A stretch of 64,000 nucleotides of DNA from Datnioides undecimradiatus. Its lineage: Eukaryota; Chordata; Actinopteri; Lobotiformes; Datnioididae. Shown piece after piece: positions 23,788 to 36,486 of this stretch. Numbering within the stretch: the stretch's first letter is position 1; every line of letters starts with the position of its first letter. The notes under the pieces were generated by a model. The model was not told where the DNA came from and ran no database searches. It saw only the letters and a list, made by a program, of their open reading frames with translations. Location: contig WARS01000063.1 in assembly GCA_008933995.1 (NCBI GenBank), positions 784,001 to 848,000 of the forward strand. The letters are read 5' to 3'. A program made the translations under genes and the position numbers.

Positions 23788-24120
23788 AGACATGTTTTGA
23801 TGTATTTAAAGCAGCATGGATGCCTCTTCAATGATAATAGGATTACAGCAGGTGTCTCTTCGATCCTCTCGCTCTTTCATAACTACATGTTGCCACCTGT
23901 CGAGTATCTTGGCTATGATCTAGTACAAAATATCATTTATGTTCTAATAAAGACATGTTTTGCTGTGTTTCAGCAGCACAGACGCTCCTGAATGATCATA
24001 AACCTATTTTCAGGATATTATAGGCAGCAGTGTGTCTCTACGATCCTCTCGCTCTTCCACGACTACATCACTTGTCTCTTGACACGTTGATCATGCAGCT
24101 AACTAAATTCTATAGAGTAT
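23788..24120 (+). repeat. Diverged tandem duplication, period about 165-180 bp
   Basis: ACATGTTTTG.TGT.TTT near 23790 and again near 23953 opens two copies. Both contain CGATCCTCTCGCTCTT (at 23861 and 24041, 180 bp apart) followed by a diverged CATAACTACAT / CACGACTACAT. Indels account for the variable period. Confidence 0.75.
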
Positions 24121-24124
24121 AAAG

Positions 24125-25550
24125 ACTAAGATATAATATAAAAGTTCATATTTATAGTCTGTAGTTTAGAGAATATTATAGATACAACACTGACAGAGTT
24201 GCAGTTACATTTGCATCAGCTGCTTCAGCACCATGAACAGCGCTCTCTCTGATACTAGGGGACAGCAGGTGAACGAGGGGGATGCATTATGGCTATTTTG
24301 CAAACATGTGGATTGAATTTAATGTAAATTCAGTGTAAATCAATGCCAATCATATGTGAATGCAGCATAACCAGCAGCGAGAAAACACAGTGAGATGCAA
24401 GTGTCAGCTTCATCACCAGCGATCCTCGTTTTCTGCGATATCTGCACATGGAAACTGTGTTTTGGTCAAGTCTGAGGGAGAAAATTCAAAGTTATTGCAA
24501 ATAAACTGGGGTGAATGCGTGGTTAGTGTACATGTTACACATCCGTCCACCACCCCAACATCAACACTGCTAATAAACAACCCTGCCACTGTAGTAAAAA
24601 CACATATTTTATGTTTTACTCTAACAACACAAATGAAGTTGATTCAGCTGGTTTGAAATGCAGACACCGATGAAACTCAAGAATTCAGATTAATGCAGAT
24701 CTCAAAACACATCTCAGTTCATAATCTAATTGCGTTCAGTGACTTTTTGTTTTGCTTGTGTCCTTTTTCCGTTGTTGCTTGCAATAAAACGTTAATGCAA
24801 CACAACACAAGCAACACCCTAAGCTCTTTAGCCGAGCCTCACTGTGGCCTTCCTGACCTGCAGCTCGTCTAAAGCGGCAAATGAACTCAGATGTTTCGGC
24901 TAATTTCGGCTAATCGGCCCATCAAAGCAACTGCAACGTGTCCCCAAACACGCTGAACACAATGCAGCATATGCACGTGCGTGTTTTTCAGAATCGCACA
25001 TAGACAACTTGGCCCGTAATGTAAAGGCAACCGAACATAAAGGCAACACGCTGAGATGTAAACGGACGCTGAGCACATCTGACGACCAGGGAACACAAAC
25101 ACGTTGCAAAATGCAGTTAAAACAAACACGTGCAACATATCTGGATCTCGGCTGGTCGGGTTACTCTCGCTCGCTCCGACCATGACGGACGGGAGCAGCT
25201 GTGTTTCATGGGAATCATGGGAAAACGTCGTCTTCGCGCTAAAAGGGACAAAAAGGATGTTTTGGCTTCACACAGTCAGACTCGTGATCGTTCACTTACG
25301 GCTAAATGATGACCGCTGTGTGTTTTTACTGTAACCCTAATAAATCATGTGGGTGAATCAGTGGTACATTCATCAGTAGCCGTGCTTCTTAACGCTGGGA
25401 TCTCTCCGTGACATTTCCATGAACCGGCTCTTGATGTTCTTCAGATGAACAGCGGAGAGGACGAGGGGAAGGATGAAAGACGGGTTCGGAAAAGAAACAA
25501 TAGAAATCTGCCGGGCAGATGTCTCGCTCTGTTTCCCAATACTCATATTC
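24125..25550. other. No gene recognised
   Basis: AT-rich in the first half. 24880-25200 has two overlapping minus-strand frames without motifs. No repeat structure was seen. Confidence 0.4.
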
Positions 25551-25554
<4 letters not shown>

Positions 25555-25598
<44 letters not shown>

Positions 25599-25661
25599 TC
25601 TAGTATTTTCCCACAGGGAGACACGGATGCTCCAATGTGTCCAGGCTAGCCAGTGCTTCCA

Positions 25662-25694
<33 letters not shown>

Positions 25695-25820
25695 GTGATT
25701 TCATATCCGTTTTAACACACTTGTGGGGGTGTTAAACTCTCTTGGCACACAACACACACACATATATTTTATAAGCCAAGATGACACCGATGACTCTGTG
25801 TGTGTGTGTGTGTGTGTGTG
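25555..25820. repeat. Cluster of three (TG)n microsatellites
   Basis: (TG)n at 25555-25597, 25667-25694 and 25796-25820, all in the same orientation. Confidence 0.95.
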
Positions 25821-25950
25821 TTTCCCTACAGTCCACTTCCTGTTTGTGTGTTTTAGATGTAAAAGTACAACCAGCAACGAAGGCGTCTGTGGTCTGACGC
25901 TGGGAGAAAATGGGAAATGACTCATTGGCTACACTCAAATAATCTGTAAA

Positions 25951-26248
25951 CCCTGCTGGAAAAACCAGCTTAAACCAGCTAAGGTTGGTAGCTGGTACTT
26001 AGATGGTTAAGCTGGTTGAGCTGGCTGGTTAAGCTGGTCGCAGGGTGGTGTAGCTGGTATGCCAGCTAGACCAGCTAGACCAACTGTGACCAGCCAATTG
26101 TCCAGCAATGACCAACTTAACCAGCTACCCTGACCAGCTAAAGTGTCCAAAACCCCTCTAAACCAGCTAACCAGCCCAGCCTGAGCTGGTTTAGCCGGTT
26201 GACCAGCCTGACCAGCCTGGTTGTTCTAAGCTGGTTTTTCCAGCAGGG
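25951..26248. mobile_element. MITE-like foldback element built of CCAGCTTAA / TTAAGCTGG words
   Basis: A 22-bp terminal sequence at 25951-25972 (CCCTGCTGGAAAAACCAGC plus TTA) is the exact reverse complement of 26227-26248. The 298-bp interior is made almost wholly of short words CCAGCTTAA, ACCAGCTA, GCTGGTTAAG and GACCAGCC in both orientations, so the whole element can fold. AAA flanks both ends and could be a 3-bp target duplication or chance. It matches from memory a known class of non-autonomous DNA elements in fish; no transposase is encoded. Confidence 0.85.
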
Positions 26249-26403
26249 AAACCCATTAAAATAGCTCCATCTTTCAGTTTAACTTGCGTTTATATAATTT
26301 AAGCTTATAAACTATACAAATAGGGCATTGCAATATGCTATAAAATGCTAATATAAATATATATCACAGTGTAAATGAAGCCATCATTGCTGCGGCTAAT
26401 TGT

Positions 26404-26441
26404 AGCTGCACAGCTATTAGCCTGCTAATAGCTGTGCAGCT
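26404..26441. repeat. Perfect 17-bp-stem hairpin with 4-nt spacer
   Basis: AGCTGCACAGCTATTAG at 26404-26420 and its exact reverse complement at 26425-26441 flank CCTG, whose outer bases can also pair. It lies about 155 bp right of the MITE-like element. A microRNA precursor is unlikely: the stem is too short and the loop too small. Confidence 0.9.
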
Positions 26442-26444
26442 CAG

Positions 26445-27210
26445 CAGCCTCGCGGTGAGCCTCCCAGACCGATGGAGGCCAGTTTGATGACAGGAAGTAC
26501 AGCACTGAGGTGGTTTTCCTGCTGGGTTTGGCTCTTGGCGTCTTGGGAATGAGCCCACCCAGACCACCTCCAGTCCCCCTCCCCCTTCGAACCACCCTCC
26601 AGAGTCAAAGTCCTGGTCCTAGACAGTCATCATCATCTCAAATCGCTGTTCCCTGTCATCAGTACATGAAATATTGTTTTATTTTAGGAATTTAAGGAAA
26701 CAAATGCAAAATGCAAAAGACACTTTGGTTTCCATGGCAACGCAGCCATCATACAGAAGTTGGCATGGTTTCAGCCCTGGCTCCCATTGGTTACTCTTTC
26801 TTGTAATACATCTAAAAAGACCAACCACAGTTTGTTTCCATGTCACTTACATGTCTTCAAGACATAATTAACACCGGTTAGGTTGATTAGTAGCTGCTGT
26901 GTTTTAAGGTGGAGTCCCCAGTCTTTAAGGAGGACTTTCAGCTAGTCTTTAAACTCCCTCTCAGTCCCAGTGTCTTAATGTGGACCGGAGACGGATTAAA
27001 TAAGGGTTGTTAGTAGGAAAAAGGTCAAACAGAGGAGGAGGAAGAGGAAAACCGGAGCCACAGAGAAGACAAACCTCAGCATGACTCAGGAAAAAGACAC
27101 TCTCACACAGTCAAACACACCCCGCAGGGATAAAGATGTGTGATGGTAACCGTCTAAATGCTCTGAACTCAGGCTAATTGGGTCAATTTGTAGTTTCTGC
27201 TGAGATCTTA
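26445..27210. other. No gene recognised
   Basis: Unique-looking sequence with a C-rich patch at 26555-26590 and a purine patch at 27035-27060. No exon supported. Confidence 0.4.
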
Positions 27211-27214
27211 TAAT

Positions 27215-27215
27215 G

Positions 27216-27260
<45 letters not shown>

Positions 27261-27374
27261 GAAGGGTTCCAGATGGAAATTAGTGGTGTCAGCCTCTCTT
27301 CCTACCTGCTGTTACCTCCTATCCGAACAGAGGAGAGTCAGGAAATAGACTGTAATTATACAGTCCCCTGAATG

Positions 27375-27407
<33 letters not shown>
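27215..27407. repeat. Two (CA)n microsatellites
   Basis: (CA)n preceded by (CG)n-like GCGCGC at 27212-27257, and (CA)n at 27377-27407. Confidence 0.95.
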
Positions 27408-27410
<3 letters not shown>

Positions 27411-27713
27411 CTGATGATGTGACTGAGTGAAACAGCGATAAAGACGCAGCAGGAGACAGAGTGAGAGGGAACAACTAGTCATTGTGTACATTCATTCACA
27501 ACACAGCAGCCTGGGTCATCCACCAAAACGTGAAGTCGATGGGACATTTTACCCAGTTTCCACTCGACCTCAGTCTGTTTGTTGGTCAGTTGGTCAACCT
27601 TGTTGCAGACTGAAACACCTGAACAACTGTTGCATAAGTTGCAGTGAAATGTGGTGCATGAAAAACGCCATCAATGAGTCAGAAGTTTAGATTCAAGTCA
27701 ATTTCAGCACATT

Positions 27714-27872
27714 GCCATTAGCTTTAGCGCTAATTAGCAAGCGTTTGCATGCTAAACACGCTAAACTAAAGTGCGTAACATTGTAGCTGCTAAATATTAG
27801 CATCTTAGCATTGCCGTTGTGAGCCTTTTAGCATGATGGCGTAGCATTTAGCTCAAAGCATCTCTGCACTGT
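27714..27872 (+). repeat. Dispersed GTTAGCATGCTAAC-type repeat copy
   Basis: Contains GCATGCTAAACACGCTAAAC, TTAGCATTGCCGTTGTGAGC, TTTAGCATGATGGCGTAGC and ATTTAGCTCAAAGCA. The landmarks recur at 37086-37141, 43930-44190 and 48547-48715. From memory, this is a widespread fish repeat. Confidence 0.7.
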
Positions 27873-28004
27873 GGATTGCCTCAAGCGATGTCCATGAGTC
27901 ATCGCCGATCAGTCGCGGATAAAGACGACAAGAGCTAAGAGCTTCTACGTTAACCGCTACTAGCATAACACGTGCATATCTCCCAATGATTTAACAGTGG
28001 TCGA

Positions 28005-28027
28005 GTTGCATTGTGGGTAATGTAAGC
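28005..28027 (+). promoter_or_regulatory. ZNF143/THAP11-like motif, copy 1
   Basis: GTTGCATTGTGGGTAATG followed by TAAGC. It differs at three positions from the copy at 41973-41995. The reverse complement resembles the SBS consensus CTACA.TTCCCA..ATGCA. Confidence 0.4.
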
Positions 28028-29775
28028 ACTAGCTTTGACGATCAAAAAGAGACATTATGATTCTATTTCGTTTCCTAATTGTTGGATATTTTTACCTTTA
28101 GCTGTGATTTTCCTTTGGCTTTATGAGTTTATTCATTAATTCTAATTAGATGTCATCTTGAGAAATATTATAAATGCAATATTTCATGTTTTTTTCCTCC
28201 GTACCCTGCTCCAAACACGGTTAGAGTTGTTTCTTTCCGACACAAATGCACTATGTCTGCCGTCGCTGGTGCAGTAAAACCTCATTTCAGCTGAAGGTTT
28301 ACAAGTTTCTTGACAGGTAGGGCGTGTTCCAGCCCTCAAAGACCATTCAAAGAGAAAACACAAAAACCAGAGCAGACATTTTGTGTTTGGTCAAACAAGC
28401 GAGACACAACAACCAGATGCCGACACTGTTTCCCTTTTGTGTCTCGGAGCGAACGGACAGGAGGACAGACAGCGGTTTATTTCCCTCTGCCACGTTTGTT
28501 TATTTGGCTGTTTGTGGGACGCTAAACAAGCGATCTGTCGCTGGAGACGTTTTGTCCAACCACGTGCCTGCGCGGTTAACTGAAGCTAAACAAGCTCAGA
28601 ACATGATCCGGCCGGCTCTGGCACTCCCGGTAGGTGGTTTGGGACTTGATACTGTTCATTCGAAGCCAGACAGGAAGTTTTGGGGAAGGACATGTTGGAG
28701 AATTGAAATATACTTTGGTTTGACTCGACGCTGCAGCTTCCATCTGTGTCCACTTTCCTGCTTTATTAAAAGCCCTTTCACATTTGAATGAGTGGATCCA
28801 AATGAGAGCTCTGTGCATCCTCTTTTAATTATTATATTTATCCGTTTTATTAAATTAAACATCGTGAATCTTGTTTTCTTTCAAGTTGTTTGCGACACAT
28901 TAGTAATTAGATGTGAAGACGTGGACTTGAGATCCTATTCGCTCTGATTGTATGACACACAACAAGTGTCTTATAAACACATTTAGGCCGTTTAACACCA
29001 GGAAAAAATGAGTTTTTGCTCCACTGCACACATTTCATCAGCAACAACGACAAAAAACAGGCTGAAATGTTAAATTTCTGTGTCCTGAGTGGTTCCACAT
29101 TAGTCTAAAATCAAAGTTTCTATAGACGGAAACACAAGTTTAAACAACGAATCAGCAAACCTAATGTTCAGATCATTATTACTGTTGAATAGAGATAGAA
29201 AATAACATTTTACTATGAAAAACTATGTTGTATTTGGTGTATTTTGATTCAATTATCTATAAAGTGTCATACATACACTGAAGATTCTCAATCTACAATA
29301 ATATGAAACAGAGAACAGCAGTGTCTTTGGTGTTTTTGCTTAATTAGTTATTAAAATAGCTAAAATCACAGTTCATTATCAGTCTGTTCATCAAATACAT
29401 CGTGTTATATTTCAAGATAATGTCTGAGTAGCTTAATAAGTGCATTTTAAAGGCCGAATCAGCCAATTTAGTGTCGCACATGAACAAAGATGAGGGGCTT
29501 AAGTCTTAACAAATGAAGTAAAGTGAAGTAAGACTGGTCAAAATGAAACGTTTCCATCTCGATTTGCACCGTTAAGTTCACAAAAAAGACCTACGACGAT
29601 GAATGTTTGTCAAAAAAAACCTGTTTTTCATTGACGAGCGAATTAAGAGAAAAGACTTGAGTAAATATCAACTAAAACTAAGATAAAAACTATAATTATA
29701 ACTAAAAAAGTGACGAAAGGCGGAGGTTAAAACAGGTCAACACTGTGACTGTGGGTCAACTTAGAAAACACTGGA

Positions 29776-29798
29776 GCCTACATTTCCCATGATGCAAC
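29776..29798 (-). promoter_or_regulatory. ZNF143/THAP11-like motif, copy 2
   Basis: On the plus strand GCCTACATTTCCCATGATGC followed by AAC. Its reverse complement differs from the copy at 41973-41995 at one position of 23. It is the closest match to the SBS consensus in the window. Confidence 0.45.
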
Positions 29799-32700
29799 TT
29801 TCAGCAGCTCATGCGTCCAACTCTAAGCTCCACTTTACATTATGAATAATAAATATTTAAAATCTTGACATCTCACTTATTAAATCAACCACTGGCGACT
29901 TTTCCACCTCGTTTGCATCGTCTGCTCCTATAAAGGGAACTTGGATAGAGTCAGAACGTAAGAGAATTGGAATAATTACGGACATTTCAACGCAAAAATC
30001 TAAATATTATAGCAGTTTACGCGTTTTTCTTCCAGTGAATGAAACATGAGGTGCGCGTGGGAAAACATGGAGGAGGAGGCATGTAATTAAACATCTCCTG
30101 GTCACCATTTGTATTTCCGAGTAAGTTTTGTGCGACCTTAAACACCCTAAAGTTAAACAGCCTCAGACGTCTGCATGAAACTGATTAAGCGTCCAGTGTT
30201 GGCGAAAGCGTTGCAACATAAAGTTTCACTGAACACACATGCTGCAATAACGCAATCAGCAGCCGCCGCTGATCGGCCTGAACCTCAAGATGTTTGAGAG
30301 CATCCAGAGCTTCAAAGGCAGAAAACAAAACAAGCGGAAATGAAGCGTGAGTACGTGCATCTTTCCTCCATGATCTTCAGATTAAAGTTGATCACCATGA
30401 AGATGAGATTTTGAACCTTAAGACAGGGCTCGGGGGCGGTTCCTCGAAACTGTATCGATGACAAACTTTCACCTGATTGAAAAGGAAAAAAGGGGGTTTT
30501 GGTTTGAAGATGCTGGCAGCGCTCGTCCCTCCGCACATACCACTTCTGTTAAAATGAAACACGAATCCGTCCAAACTGCTCTGTTCTTACTGCAGCTTAT
30601 GGAGCCGGAGTGGGACGGCTTGCATGTAATTTTGAGAGAATTGGTTTTAGTTCCCCGTTGGCTCGGACTAGCATTGCTAACAAATGTTAACGCCGGGGCG
30701 CCTGCCAAATTCTCACAGAAGGACCTTTTTGGACATCCCTGCGAGGAATCTCGGTTAGTCATCAGGGAAAAAATACTCCTTAAAACCCTTAAACTTTAAA
30801 CTTAAGATCTGGCTGAACTACACTTCCCCTTAATTTCTCCACTTTAATAGCTTCAAGGTTAGGAATGAGACTGACCCTTTGAGTTGTTTCGCCCGGGGAA
30901 ACCTGACAACCATCGCTTCGATTCAAAGGCATATTTCACACCTATGAGCGGCCCAGAACAAACTGCTGCTTGGAAATATTAAACACCTCGCTAAAAGGGA
31001 TTTTTCTTGTTTTCATTCACTTCCTCTGCGCTGAGTCGTTCAGACGGGTGGTTTTGGGGTGTTTTGAAGTGGGGTTGAGTCAGGTGTTTATCCACAATCA
31101 GTGCGTTACCTGCAGAGGACATGCCCCCAGTTTGGAGAAGCAGCAGACGTACCGTATTTTGACATTTTAATTGATTCACCTCACCGTCACACAATCCTTT
31201 CCATTTGGAAACTGAGGACGACATCTATGCGTTCTTCAAATCACCCAGACTCCATTCGCAAAAACAGTAATTTTACAGAGCACTGGAGCAACACTGGAGT
31301 TGGTGGTCCACTGCTGCCTTTATCGGTTTCTTTGCGTTATTGTGTGACTTTTGTGTCTTTAATGGTTAATCCGGATTCACCAAAATCACACAATGACACA
31401 AAGTCACCAATCGACGCAGCGGTGGACCAGCAACCGCTGATCTTCTACAAAACTAAAAATCATGTTTTTATCAAAGGAGTCTGGTGGATTTGAAAAGAGC
31501 TCCAGGCCGGTTCCCTGTCAGACACCAGTGAAAATATTCTAAATATAATAATATAAATATAATAAAATATTGAGCTAATTTAGTGGCTACAACTTGTTTT
31601 GCTAGCTAGCTTAGCTTAGCTTCTTCAAACTGACCGCCATCTACTGTTGGGAACACAATCTATGGATATGCTCCACCTCAAAAAGCCTGAATCATAGCAT
31701 TAAAACCTGTCTTGCGTTGTGCGTAAACATGGTTTGGTGCTGTTGTGTTCTTGCACACAGTGTGTTTCAGACTCTTGCATGAAAAAACTGCCAATTAAAA
31801 CAAGAAGAAGAATGAGAAAGAGAAACCTACAACCCACAACGGCCTCCACAACCTACCGAAACTGACCCGTCAGTGTGAGCGAACCCTTTTCCTTCAGTAA
31901 ACGTGGGGAGTACTCTACAGCTCAGGAGTCCTTCAGTGGATCAAGCTCTTGTCCTTTCATTAAAAGGTGGTTTCACCCAACCCCGCAACTGCCCCCTCCT
32001 CTGGTTTCTGGCTTACACCACCTTACGAGGATATGAACCTCTCCCTGACCCTCCAACTCCCCGTCTTCCCCCTCCGAAAACACACTCTCTTGTCCGCCGT
32101 TATATAAAGCCCTGGACTGGTCCAAATCGACATTTTTCTCGGCCAATGAACCAGCCTCAGAAATGCGTATAAAATTCACATCGGCGTGAACGACCGGCCG
32201 ATGGGATTCTCTTCACGAAACCTTTCCCGTTCAAAGGGTTTCGCCCTCCCTCTAACCTTCCTCACCCCCTTTGTCTCCCCTCCTCTCTGTCTTTTACCTC
32301 CCTTAACCCTTTCTCCCTCCTCCCTTCATACCTTTCCTCGTTCTCAGCTCCTTTTTCTAACTCTTCATCCCCAACCCACCCCAGATTTCATCTTCTCTTT
32401 CATAATTCAGGCCAGTCTGTCATCGACCCGTCCATGTGATTCTCCTTTAATGCTCCCATCCCTCTTTCCTTGATCTCCCGTTGTGTTTCTTTTCCAAGCC
32501 GGCGATTCCCTTTTAACAGCGAGCCAGTGGCCTTTCACAATCTGTTTCGCAGAGACGATAGAGGACGGGGCTGAAGGGAGAGGGGGAGATTTGAAAGCCT
32601 AAAAGGGAAAGATTTCAGAGATACTAAGCAGATATCGGGAGGAACAGATGAGACAAAGTGGGAGAGAGCGAAGGAGTTTCAGACGATCCTGGAGAGCAAC

Positions 32701-32983
32701 TATAGTATAATCACTCATGCACTTTTGAGTTATTTCCATTTAGTTCAGCACATTTATTGACAATCGTAGATACAGTGGGCAGTTTAACGGGGGATGAAAG
32801 GGTAAATATCCCCTTTGTTCACCTTTTACAGCAACTTTACCCCCTTTGAATGAACCAATATTGGCAAATATGTTGTTTTATCAGCTAGTTATTAATCAAC
32901 ACCCACATATTGGTCAGGCTTTGTAACACATATCATTGTTAAAGGGGATATTTTGCATTTTCACTGTTTATGCATCAAGGATA

Positions 32984-33110
32984 AGTTCAGTTTTATTTGT
33001 ATGTAGCGCCAAATCACAACAAAGGTTATTTCAAGGTATTCCACGTGAACAGCAAGCACCTGGTGACAACGGCAACTAAAAACGTCCTTTCAACAAGCAG
33101 AAAGTTGGCA
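32984..33110 (+). repeat. Dispersed repeat fragment (TTTTATTTGTATGTAGCGCC type)
   Basis: CAGTTTTATTTGTATGTAGC, GCCAAATCACAACAAAG, TTATTTCAAGG and then GGTGACAACGGCAAC..AAAA and TTTCAACAAGCAGAAA follow the order of a very common teleost repeat tail. Family unnamed here; decayed copy. Confidence 0.7.
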
Positions 33111-33111
33111 T

Positions 33112-33950
33112 TTGTCTGTATTTTTGTTATTTTTTTAACAAATCCCTTCTTTTAATACTTCCATACCCTGTTTTTAGCCCAAATCCACCTGGTTCCTGAT
33201 CTTTATGGACAGATATTTGCTAATAGACGCAAGGGTCAGGATTTTGGTTTCTGAAGTGTTCTGGTTGTAGTCCGAGTGGTGTTGACCAATCAGGTTGAGG
33301 TGGGCTTCGGTTGGCTGCAGGTAAGCGGTCTGTGCCAAGAGCAAAAGAGGCGAAAGACATTGGTTGAGATGCATCATCTGCACACAAAGGCAGTGTAGAG
33401 ATTCATGGAAATACTGTGTGGACATGTCTCGAGATGCTGCTACTCAGACTGTAAACAACAATCAGCAATCTGAAAAGGAAGTCCTGGCTCAGATATCCGC
33501 AGATATCCAGACATCCAAGCCCCGAAGCATTATCCGTTGCCCCCTCAGAGGGTAAACTGCTGTCAGACAGTAGCTAATCCGACTGAAGACTCACTGTAGC
33601 TGCAAACAGAGGAAGATGGTGCATTTGCTGCAGATCAATCCACATTTAAGTGCATGTTGCTGGCTGCAGGACTGTTTGTGCAGGACTGAGTCAAATGCAC
33701 CTACAGCATTTGTGTTTACGCCCCCCCCGGTGCACCAACAGTGCGACTCCCTGATGTGTTTTTGGTAGTTTACTAAAGTTTTACGATGCTTTTAAGCTTC
33801 AAGAATCTTTGTTTTTCTGTAACATGCTCTGAATGTTTATCGAGAGACTGACGGAGAGAGAGAAATGAAAGACAGACATGTATTAGCACATTGTTGCTGC
33901 AGTGGCCAGTGAGTCTGGGAACCTGTAATAACCCTTCGACACTAATGACA
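33112..33950. other. No gene recognised
   Basis: No exon, tandem repeat or RNA gene seen. A C8 run lies at 33721-33728. Confidence 0.45.
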
Positions 33951-33953
33951 AAA

Positions 33954-33954
<1 letters not shown>

Positions 33955-33993
<39 letters not shown>

Positions 33994-34064
33994 GCTATAA
34001 TTCGCTCATGTATCTCTGTCTCTCTATCAGTTTCTCTGAAGTTACTTTTCTGTGGTCTTTTTCC

Positions 34065-34100
<36 letters not shown>
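33955..34100. repeat. Two (CA)n microsatellites
   Basis: (CA)n at 33955-33991 and 34068-34100, same orientation. The His-Thr-rich plus-strand frames here are read-through. Confidence 0.95.
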
Positions 34101-34102
<2 letters not shown>

Positions 34103-34104
34103 CA

Positions 34105-35170
34105 GCGCGTTGATGGTAAAACCAGTCCGTATCAGGGTTACTCGGAGGGGAAAAAGTCATTCCTCCTGACAGCCCCGTTAAGAGAAGAAATACCTCCACC
34201 ACTAAAACTGCACTTGGGTTTCACTCGTGACACCGCAACCAGACTACATTTGATTTTCTGGGTTATTTCGAGTGCAGGCGTGAAGCGCCAAAGAAACGCT
34301 GTAAAAGCCAGTCAGTGAGACAGCGACGCACAATTGGTGTTTATCGCGTTCGGGATGCCACTCGGGGGAAAAGCCAAGAGTCTGATGCTGTGGCCTCGTA
34401 TTTCTCCGTTAGCGTGAAATACATTTTACACCGACTGTTTCCACCCGGGCCTTTGAGTCGCGTATAAATCACGGATGAAGAGCGGACCACCAGCTCAGGG
34501 GCGAGCGGACGGCACATATTCATTAGCTGCTCTCCTCGTTTATCGGGCCGGATTCTTTCAGTGAACAAAAGTCTAAATTTAGCAGCTGCTCAAGCTTTGG
34601 TTGCAACATGCAGGTGTTTTGAAAAGCAGGGGGCTTAGAGTCACGTTACGCAGTGTTCAGACAAGCAGCTCCGGGCCAGTCTGCACGAAAAACAACCCGA
34701 ATCCAAAACTCTCTGCGCTGGATTTCAGCCGGCCCATAGCTGCGGCTTGAATCTGATCCGAGTCTGCGTCTGACGGCGCAGCTCAGGTTGCATTTTGTTT
34801 GGTTATTTATTTGTCACGTCTCACACCTTGTCTGCACCGGACGGGTTTCAGTCGTGCTTTTCAGGCTGTTCGTCTGAGCGTTGACCGACATGCACTGCCA
34901 ACAAATCAGCTCATGCATCACTTTTTCACACAACCATGACCCAAAGAGTGTTTTATTCCCTCTCTTACTGTAGTTGGACTGCAGCTGAAGTCTGTCTGAG
35001 GTCTTTTGTGTGCACAGCAGAACAAATCCAGAGTGTGCGAACGCTGCAACTCAACATGCAGATGTTTCTTGCTGCAACACAAAGCAGACAGGAGCCAGAA
35101 CAAGCTTCAAATACTAAACCTGGGAGCGTTAGGTAACAGATAAGCAGCAACGTTAGCAATTAGCAAGTCC
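34105..35170. other. No gene recognised; low-repeat segment at 34.37-34.57 kb
   Basis: 34370-34565 is repeat-free with balanced composition (GTGAAATACATTTTACACC, ATATTCATTAGCTGC) and could be a conserved non-coding element. This is only a compositional impression. Confidence 0.3.
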
Positions 35171-35171
35171 A

Positions 35172-35260
35172 ATTCACTCGCCTTTTAGCTTTGTTTTGGT
35201 CTCCACCAACCACTGAGGCCTAAAAATCCAGATATTTGCCAGTGAAGCAAATCAGTAAAC
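35172..35260 (+). repeat. Partial copy of the dispersed repeat at 46305-46540
   Basis: Shares TTCGCC/CTCGCCTTTTAGCT, TTTGGTCTCCACCAAC and a following ATATTTG/ATATCTG word with 46305-46385. Confidence 0.65.
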
Positions 35261-35264
35261 GTGC

Positions 35265-36480
35265 AGGGCGCTAAACAGTGGGCTCAAAGATGCAAAAACG
35301 CCATGTAGAGCTGAGGGGGAACTGCACACTTAGGTTGTAATTCTCCATAATAAGTGTCCTGCATTTCATTTGATCATTTGAGTCCTTGTTAAACTACAAA
35401 ATGATTCCTGTAGATTTAAAAATAACACTGTTGCTTGCAGCCAGGATGGAAAATATTGCAAAACCAGTTGAGCTATGGGTCGTAGAAGCCAAATATCAAT
35501 AACACTGAATTAGCCCTTGAGTTCACAGGTAATCCAAGCTTTGGCGAATCAACTGCATGCAAAAGTGTGAGTTTAACAAGTGATTTGCACAAAGTTTGAA
35601 AGTCTTACTGGCAGCACGCGGGTTGGGGCTTGACGTCGGTGCTGGTTTGCTGTTAATTAAGACGTTCGAACCTTCAGCGTGAAGCTGACGAGTGCGAAGA
35701 CAACACATTCATCTGGATAACTGCAGAACGTGAAATGTGTTGCCGTCCTGCTTTCTTCTGCTCTTCAGTCCATTAAAAACACTGTTTGTAAAAATGTCAA
35801 AACCTTAAAAAAATATACTGCCCGGCACTGAAAAGTAGAAAAAGTGAATAACGTTCCTGTGTGCAGGAATCCTGAGCCACGTTCCAGGGATTAATAAACA
35901 GTAATATGAGGGTCATGGATCATCAAAACTGGGCCGGTCTGGTTGGAAAAGACCTGATTTGAGCGTCCACTTTTAAAAAACAAGATTTAGTGTGAGAGGA
36001 AAATAAATTCCCCGGCGATCGTCGGCCTTTTGATATTTTCTCTCGATTTTCTCCATGAAAAGGCGATCCCGGCGTTGGAAAGGTGGACTGAAATGATCCT
36101 AATAATATTTTTATTGATCGTTTAACAGCGAGCGCCAGGACTCAGCGATAGACCTGCAGCGCCTGATCCAAGTTCCAAGGGTTTGATATTAAAGATTTTC
36201 CGCCTTGAAACCGAAACAGACGACATCTGTGAAATTAATAGGGTTAATATCTGTAGTATCTGTGAGAAAAATAAAAAAAATATATTAAAATGATGTTACA
36301 GATACGATTTTTTTTTAAAAAGGAGCCAGTGACATTGTCGTTAGGAGTTTTATATCTCACGCGAGGTCCAGGCCTTCGTTTGTCGCAGCTTCCAGGGTTT
36401 TGATATAAAGTACAAAGAAACCAGAGCCACCAACATCTGCTGGAAACATAGAGATTCAATATACTCTTTTCCATTTCTGC
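35265..36480. other. No gene recognised
   Basis: AT-rich in parts (36265-36320). A minus-strand frame of 112 codons (36244-36582) overlaps the plus-strand candidate exon that follows. Confidence 0.4.
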
Positions 36481-36486
36481 TTCAAG

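Larger units (their letters stand above)
27875..32980. other. About 5 kb without a recognisable gene
   Basis: Contains open frames of 155 codons (28324-28791, +), 113 codons (30458-30799, +) and 130 codons (31101-31493, +) with no domain or bounded splice pattern. 28120-28195 and 29100-29420 are AT-rich. Two ZNF143-like sites lie at 28005 and 29776 (separate entries). 32260-32490 is C/T-rich; a small AT repeat lies at 31540-31566. Confidence 0.4.

Noticed and set aside
26404-26441. microRNA precursor
   Set aside because: The stem is only 17-18 bp with a 2-4-nt loop, too short for a Drosha substrate.
30991-31224. Minus-strand 77-codon ORF with a TCCTCTGCAG acceptor
   Set aside because: The peptide looks plausible but no donor bounds it and no family is recognised.
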